From an uncultured Coprococcus sp. (GTDB taxonomy: Bacteria > Bacillota > Clostridia > Lachnospirales > Lachnospiraceae), in assembly GCA_900548215.1 (NCBI GenBank), contig URJI01000068.1, positions 1 to 15,719 of the forward strand: DNA of 15,719 nucleotides, in the 5' to 3' direction. The position numbers were made by a program, and so were the translations under genes. The notes under the pieces were generated by a model. The model saw only the letters and a program-made list of their open reading frames with translations. It was not told where the DNA came from and searched no databases. Shown piece by piece: positions 11,995 to 15,719 of the stretch (the first letter of the stretch is position 1; each line of letters starts with the position of its first letter).

Positions 11995-13323
11995 ATGAAG
12001 AAGTCAAATGGTGCGGCACTGATACCGATATACGTCTTTCTTGTCCTGTATCTGGGACTTGGAATACTGTTTGAGTATGTGCTGAAGATCCCGATGGGAT
12101 TTTACAATATTCCAATAGTGGTCGCCTTCATGGTGGCGATATTTGTGGCATGTCTGCAGAACAGAAAGGTAAGTTTTGATGAGAAACTTCAGATCATGGC
12201 AAATGGACTTACAGACAAAAATATTATAACCATGTTGCTTATATTCCTGACGGCGGGAATATTTGTGGGAGTCGTGGGGCGGAGCAGTGCCGAGAGTGTG
12301 GCATACTTTATGCTGAGTATCATTCCGGCGAGATTCTCCGTGGCGGTTCTGTTCGTTGTAGCATGCTTTGTATCAACAGCTATGGGAACGTCTGTTGGAA
12401 CAATAACACTTCTGACGCCTATAGGAGTTGCGGTTGCCGATGCGTCAGGATTTAATCTGCCGCTCTGTGTGGCGTCCATCATGGGCGGTGCGATGTTCGG
12501 AGATAACCTGTCGTTCATATCGGATACGACCATAGCAGCATGTAATGGTCAGGGGTGTGCCATGAAAGATAAGTTCAGGGCAAACTTCTGGATAGCATTT
12601 CCTGCGGCGATTGTGACGCTCATAGTAATCTTGGTTAAGTCATTCAATACTGAGATAGGCGGAGTAGTGCACCATGATTACAATATGATACAGATCATTC
12701 CTTATGTTCTGGTACTCATAGGAGGAATAGTGGGATTTAATGTGTTTGTAGTCCTGATAGTTGGAATCGTGTCAGGCTCCATCATCATGCTTGCCACAGG
12801 GCAGACGGCAGCAGTGGATCTCCTGACGAATATGGGAAGCGGTGCAGCGGGAATGTTCGAGACGAGTATGGTAGCTGTACTTGTGGCTGCCATGTGTTCA
12901 CTCATCAGAGAGTATGGCGGATTTGAGGCGCTGCTTTCGGCTATAAAGAAGGTGTTCAAGGGTGACAAGGGAGGTCAGCTCGGAATCGGACTTCTGGTTG
13001 GAGCCATGGACATAGCCACAGCCAACAATACGGTCGCGATAGTCATGGCAAATCCGATAGCAAAGGAGATGGCAGAGGATTATGGTATATCCCCGAAGAG
13101 ATCAGCGTCGCTGCTTGATACATTTTCATGCATATTCCAGGGAATCATTCCTTACGGTGCCCAGATGCTGGTTGCAATATCAGCGGTGTCGGAGCTGGGA
13201 CATGAGATATCAGCATTCCAGATAATTCCAAATCTGTTTTATCCAATACTTCTTCTTGTCAGTTCGCTTGTGTGGATGCTTATAAGAAGTAATGACAAAA
13301 CACATCCGGCAAAGAGACGGTAA
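11995..13323 (+). CDS. NhaC family Na+/H+ antiporter-like transporter
   Basis: 442-residue polytopic membrane protein with about a dozen hydrophobic segments, the normal length for the NhaC/ion-transporter family. It exchanges cytoplasmic Na+, or an organic substrate in some members, for protons. Family features seen are GTSVGTITLLTPIG (131-144) and GGAMFGDNLSFISDTT (164-179), with D170 and D177 in likely ion-binding positions, and a related repeat GAMDIATANNTVAI near residue 336, consistent with inverted-repeat transporter architecture. AGGGAG lies shortly before the ATG. It starts 24 bases after the GH43 gene, so the two should be co-transcribed. That pairing is unusual and may mean coupling to sugar uptake or sodium homeostasis. 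The transported ion cannot be fixed from sequence. The terminator at 13368 follows. Confidence 0.85.
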   Translation: MKKSNGAALIPIYVFLVLYLGLGILFEYVLKIPMGFYNIPIVVAFMVAIFVACLQNRKVSFDEKLQIMANGLTDKNIITMLLIFLTAGIFVGVVGRSSAESVAYFMLSIIPARFSVAVLFVVACFVSTAMGTSVGTITLLTPIGVAVADASGFNLPLCVASIMGGAMFGDNLSFISDTTIAACNGQGCAMKDKFRANFWIAFPAAIVTLIVILVKSFNTEIGGVVHHDYNMIQIIPYVLVLIGGIVGFNVFVVLIVGIVSGSIIMLATGQTAAVDLLTNMGSGAAGMFETSMVAVLVAAMCSLIREYGGFEALLSAIKKVFKGDKGGQLGIGLLVGAMDIATANNTVAIVMANPIAKEMAEDYGISPKRSASLLDTFSCIFQGIIPYGAQMLVAISAVSELGHEISAFQIIPNLFYPILLLVSSLVWMLIRSNDKTHPAKRR

Positions 13324-13367
13324 AGAATATAAATTGACGAGATTTCGCAATATAATAAATAAATATT

Positions 13368-13424
13368 CGAAAAAACACGCAAAAAAGCAAGAAAAATCTT
13401 GAAAATGCGTGTTTTTTCGTTTTT
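13368..13424 (+). terminator. Strong intrinsic terminator, probably bidirectional
   Basis: A perfect 14-bp stem, CGAAAAAACACGCA (13368-13381) with TGCGTGTTTTTTCG (13406-13419), is followed by TTTTT. The loop holds a second small hairpin, CAAGA/TCTTG. The A run in the left arm gives a T run on the other strand. It ends the GH43-NhaC operon and insulates the symporter gene. Confidence 0.85.
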
Positions 13425-13438
13425 ATTTAAGAATTTTT

Positions 13439-13463
13439 ATGCTATAATTTACACTTGTGAATT
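13439..13463 (+). promoter_or_regulatory. Extended -10 promoter with overlapping imperfect palindrome
   Basis: TGC precedes TATAAT (13443-13448), an extended -10 that can work with the poor -35 upstream. AATTTACACTTGTGAATT (13446-13463) is an 18-bp palindrome apart from one mismatched pair and the central bases, and it covers the predicted start. A repressor site is possible, but the region is AT-rich. Confidence 0.5.
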
Positions 13464-13489
13464 ATAAATAAAAAAACAGGAGGAGAAAC

Positions 13490-14905
13490 ATGGACGCATT
13501 CACAAACTTTTTAGGCAAAGTTGATGATATTGTCTGGGGCTTGCCACTCATAATACTCATCATCGTCTGCGGAATCTATCTGACGATCAGACTTAAGTTC
13601 CTTCAGATAGTTCATCTGCCAAAGGCACTGAGATTCATGATTAAGAATGAGGAAGACGGTACAGGAGAGGTGACGAGCTTTGGCGCGTTATGTACAGCAC
13701 TTTCAGCAACTATCGGTACAGGTAATATCGTAGGAGTAGCAACAGCTATAGGTATCCTTGCCGGTGGTCCCGGAGCACTTTTCTGGATGTGGATCGCAGC
13801 GCTTTTTGGAATGGCAACAAAGTATTCAGAGGGACTGCTTGCTGTAAAGTACAGAAAGATTGACGAGGATGGACACGTTCTCGGAGGACCTTTCTATTAC
13901 ATTGAGAGCGGTATGGGTCACAAGTGGAGGTGGCTTGCAAAGATATTTGCATTCTTCGGAGCATGCGTAGGTCTTATGGGTATCGGTACATTTACACAGG
14001 TAAATGGTATTGCTTCTGCAGTTCAGGCTTTCTTTGATCCTGACAAGGCCAATACAGTATCAATCCTTGGAAATGACTACTCAATAGCCATCGTCATCAC
14101 AGCATTTATACTTGCAATCCTTGTAGGACTTGTCGTAATCGGTGGAATCCAGAGAATATCAAAGGTTTCTCAGGTTATAGTGCCATTCATGGCAGTTCTC
14201 TACATTGTGGTGTGTCTGGTTCTTATCATAGTTAATATAAATAAAGTTCCAGCTGCATTTGCAACAATAGTCAAGTGCGCATTTAAGCCTATGTCATTTG
14301 CAGGTGGTGTTACAGCAAGTCTTGCAATTGCCATGCAGAAGGGTGTTGCACGTGGTATCTTCTCTAATGAGGCTGGTCTTGGTTCTGCACCTATCGCAGC
14401 AGCAGCAGCTCAGACAAAGGAACCTGTTCGTCAGGGCCTTGTAACAATGACAGGTACATTTATTGATACTATCATCGTATGTACAATGACAGGTCTTTCG
14501 ATCGTTATGATGGGAAGCTGGCAGGATGGCAGCCTTGAGGGAATCTCAGTCACAACTGATGCATTCCAGAAGGGACTTTTCTTTATGCCAGGTCAGGTTG
14601 CAGCATTCATCCTGATGATCTGCCTTGTATTCTTTGCATTTACAACTATCCTTGGTTGGGATTACTATGGTGAGAGGTGTCTTGAGTACCTCACAAACGG
14701 CAGCAAGGTTTCAGTTCAGATATATCGTTGGTTATACATACTTTGCGTATTTATCGGACCATACATGACAGTTAAGGCTGTATGGACTATCGCTGATATA
14801 TTCAACGGACTTATGGCGATTCCGAATATCATAGCACTGCTTGCACTTAGCAGTGTGGTTGTGGCAGAGACAAAGGATTACTTTGCACGCCACAAGGAAC
14901 TGTAG
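13490..14905 (+). CDS. Alanine/glycine:cation symporter, AGCS family
   Basis: 471-residue integral membrane protein that takes up alanine or glycine with Na+ or H+. Family motifs are clear: SATIGTGNIVGVATAI (72-87), AGGPGALFWMW (91-101) and GVARGIFSNEAGLGSAP (near 283-300). About ten or eleven hydrophobic segments and the length match AgcS/AlsT proteins. AGGAGG lies just upstream of the ATG with normal spacing. The gene is a single unit between terminators at 13368 and 14951, with its own extended -10 promoter. Compared with its neighbours it uses many codons such as ATC, TTC, GGT and GTT, a pattern often seen in well-expressed genes. Which amino acid is preferred cannot be told from sequence. 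Confidence 0.93.
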   Translation: MDAFTNFLGKVDDIVWGLPLIILIIVCGIYLTIRLKFLQIVHLPKALRFMIKNEEDGTGEVTSFGALCTALSATIGTGNIVGVATAIGILAGGPGALFWMWIAALFGMATKYSEGLLAVKYRKIDEDGHVLGGPFYYIESGMGHKWRWLAKIFAFFGACVGLMGIGTFTQVNGIASAVQAFFDPDKANTVSILGNDYSIAIVITAFILAILVGLVVIGGIQRISKVSQVIVPFMAVLYIVVCLVLIIVNINKVPAAFATIVKCAFKPMSFAGGVTASLAIAMQKGVARGIFSNEAGLGSAPIAAAAAQTKEPVRQGLVTMTGTFIDTIIVCTMTGLSIVMMGSWQDGSLEGISVTTDAFQKGLFFMPGQVAAFILMICLVFFAFTTILGWDYYGERCLEYLTNGSKVSVQIYRWLYILCVFIGPYMTVKAVWTIADIFNGLMAIPNIIALLALSSVVVAETKDYFARHKEL

Positions 14906-14950
14906 GGTTCGATTGAAGTAAATATTTATAATAATTGGGTGAGCATCTAC

Positions 14951-14986
14951 CAGCAGTCAGGCAAAATTTTGTCTGGCTGCTTTTTT
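14951..14986 (+). terminator. Intrinsic terminator after the symporter gene
   Basis: AGCAG-TCAGGCAAAA pairs with TTTTGTCTGG-CTGCT, allowing two G-T pairs, and is followed by TTTTTT. It lies between the symporter stop and the next gene, inside an apparent upstream extension of that gene's frame, so that extension is not coding. Confidence 0.8.
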
Positions 14987-15012
14987 CTAAAGCACACCAA
15001 AAGGAGATGCGA

Positions 15013-15498
15013 ATGGATATATTCGATAAGATAGAAAAGTTACAACAGAGTAGTGAGTATTATTATATAGATTATCTGCCGGAGAAGTGTATGGGAGATA
15101 GATTCTATGAGTTTGAGGAGTATTTTTTCAGTCACAACCTGAACAGCTTTTGCGATAAGGTTTCCAATGTAGTTATAACTTTGCTGGCATATTATGACGC
15201 GTCGGGGGTGATGACGGAGTTTCCTGACGGCTATACAGGTAAATACAGGAGCCTGTACGAAGATAGTATGGATATAGCTAAAGATAATTTTGATCAAATA
15301 TCGGATTTGATTCATTTTGTATTGATAAATGAAATTTCATCAATTCAATTGTTGATGGGCAAGGACAAAGATATGTTGTTTAGCATCAATAACAGAAATT
15401 CTATAGAGGTTATAAATGCAACTTCTGATCAGTTAGATTTGGTACAAAAATTAGTCATGCAAGAGGGCCTGTATTTGAGAAAATATATAGAAGAGTAA
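15013..15498 (+). CDS. Hypothetical protein, 161 residues
   Basis: Acidic, probably mostly helical soluble protein with no signal peptide, membrane segment or recognised motif. Aromatic-rich stretches (EYYYIDYLPEKC, DRFYEFEEYFF) occupy the first 45 residues, followed by VSNVVITLLAYYDASG and a long C-terminal helical part. AAGGAG (15001-15006) is six bases before the ATG at 15013. The frame is open to a TTG at 14935 and has an ATG at 15007, but the first contains a terminator and the second abuts the ribosome binding site. It stands alone, with terminators on both sides. Codon use is AT-rich in the last third. Size and composition recall small immunity or phage-type proteins, but nothing in the sequence proves that. 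Confidence 0.65.
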   Translation: MDIFDKIEKLQQSSEYYYIDYLPEKCMGDRFYEFEEYFFSHNLNSFCDKVSNVVITLLAYYDASGVMTEFPDGYTGKYRSLYEDSMDIAKDNFDQISDLIHFVLINEISSIQLLMGKDKDMLFSINNRNSIEVINATSDQLDLVQKLVMQEGLYLRKYIEE

Positions 15499-15511
15499 TA
15501 CGGTGCAAAAG

Positions 15512-15567
15512 GCATCCGTGAACACATCATTAGGTCTTAGAAGATGTGTTTGCGGGTGCTTTTTTAT
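15512..15567 (+). terminator. Strong intrinsic terminator
   Basis: A stem of about 17 pairs, GCATCCGTGAACACATC with GATGTGTTTGCGGGTGC (a few G-T pairs), around a 14-base loop and followed by TTTTTTA. It ends the 161-residue gene. Confidence 0.85.
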
Positions 15568-15603
15568 TTGAGGGAGTTTTTTTGATTTATAAAGCAATAA
15601 CAG

Positions 15604-15632
15604 TTGACAATAAAGTTAGTAACGACTAACAT
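15604..15632 (+). promoter_or_regulatory. Promoter with inverted-repeat operator for the last gene
   Basis: TTGACA (15604-15609), a 17-base spacer and TAACAT (15627-15632). Between and partly within them lies GTTAGT-AACG-ACTAAC (15615-15630), a perfect six-base inverted repeat ideally placed for a repressor. TTAG/CTAA dyads occur at DtxR-like, MarR and TetR sites, so the regulator class is open. Confidence 0.6.
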
Positions 15633-15671
15633 TGTGGTTGTTAAGAGAATTGGATCAGGGGGATGTAACAA

Positions 15672-15719
15672 ATGAAAGGTTCTGAAACTATAAAAGAAAC
15701 ACTGCACAAGGCGGATTGT
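15672..15719 (+). CDS. Start of an unidentified gene (runs off the window)
   Basis: Sixteen codons from an ATG, MKGSETIKETLHKADC, open to the end of the window. AGGGGG (15657-15662) precedes the ATG at slightly long spacing, and a promoter lies at 15604-15632. The peptide is too short to assign. The strong promoter with operator suggests a regulated gene. Confidence 0.55.
   Translation, partial: MKGSETIKETLHKADC

Noticed and set aside
14935..15012. N-terminal extension of the 161-residue protein from a TTG
   Set aside because: It contains a complete intrinsic terminator and has no ribosome binding site; the ATG at 15013 has AAGGAG six bases upstream.
1..15719. CRISPR array, tRNA or rRNA genes, insertion sequences
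   Set aside because: No regularly spaced repeats, no cloverleaf with anticodon-arm signature, and no transposase gene were seen; the inverted repeats present are explained as operators or terminators.

Overview
The window looks like chromosomal DNA from a clostridial Firmicute, most likely Lachnospiraceae. Nearly every gene has a strong AGGAGG-type ribosome binding site, promoters are sigma-A-like, terminators are hairpins followed by T runs, base composition is moderate to AT-rich, and the families present (BceAB, BlaRI, C_GCAxxG_C_C, GH43, AGCS) are common there. The assignment is inference; no rRNA or other marker gene is present.

Layout. (1) 1-2529: the end of an ABC ATPase gene and a complete BceB-type permease, the usual peptide-antibiotic sensing/detoxification transporter. 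(2) 2530-4489: a promoter with a palindrome in its spacer, a structured leader ending in a terminator-like hairpin, then a tight cysteine-rich cluster: a C_GCAxxG_C_C redox protein, a thioredoxin-type arsenate reductase and a DUF5714-like protein, followed by a 70-residue small protein and a strong terminator. (3) 4490-4960: a decayed partial copy of the C_GCAxxG_C_C gene, then a promoter and a perfect 24-bp inverted repeat. (4) 4961-9435: a large lipoprotein with two similar halves, converging on a blaI-blaR1 operon. (5) 9657-10091: a small helical protein. (6) 10300-13323: an intracellular GH43 glycosidase followed by an NhaC-family antiporter. (7) 13490-14905: an alanine/glycine:cation symporter (AGCS). 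(8) 15013-15498: an unrecognised 161-residue protein. (9) 15672-end: the first 16 codons of another gene behind a promoter with an inverted-repeat operator.

The most interesting unit is region 4. BlaR1 keeps the zinc-protease motif and all penicillin-binding motifs, BlaI is complete, and the 10-base core TACAAACGTA lies at the predicted transcription start of both blaI and the lipoprotein gene. No beta-lactamase or PBP gene is nearby, so the likely BlaI target in this window is a surface lipoprotein of unknown function. The lipoprotein promoter, operator and ribosome binding site are all embedded in a perfect 24-bp inverted repeat that should block translation of read-through mRNA but not of mRNA from its own promoter. 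The second unit of interest is the arsenate-reductase cluster, which has no ArsR or efflux pump and is preceded by an unclassified leader.
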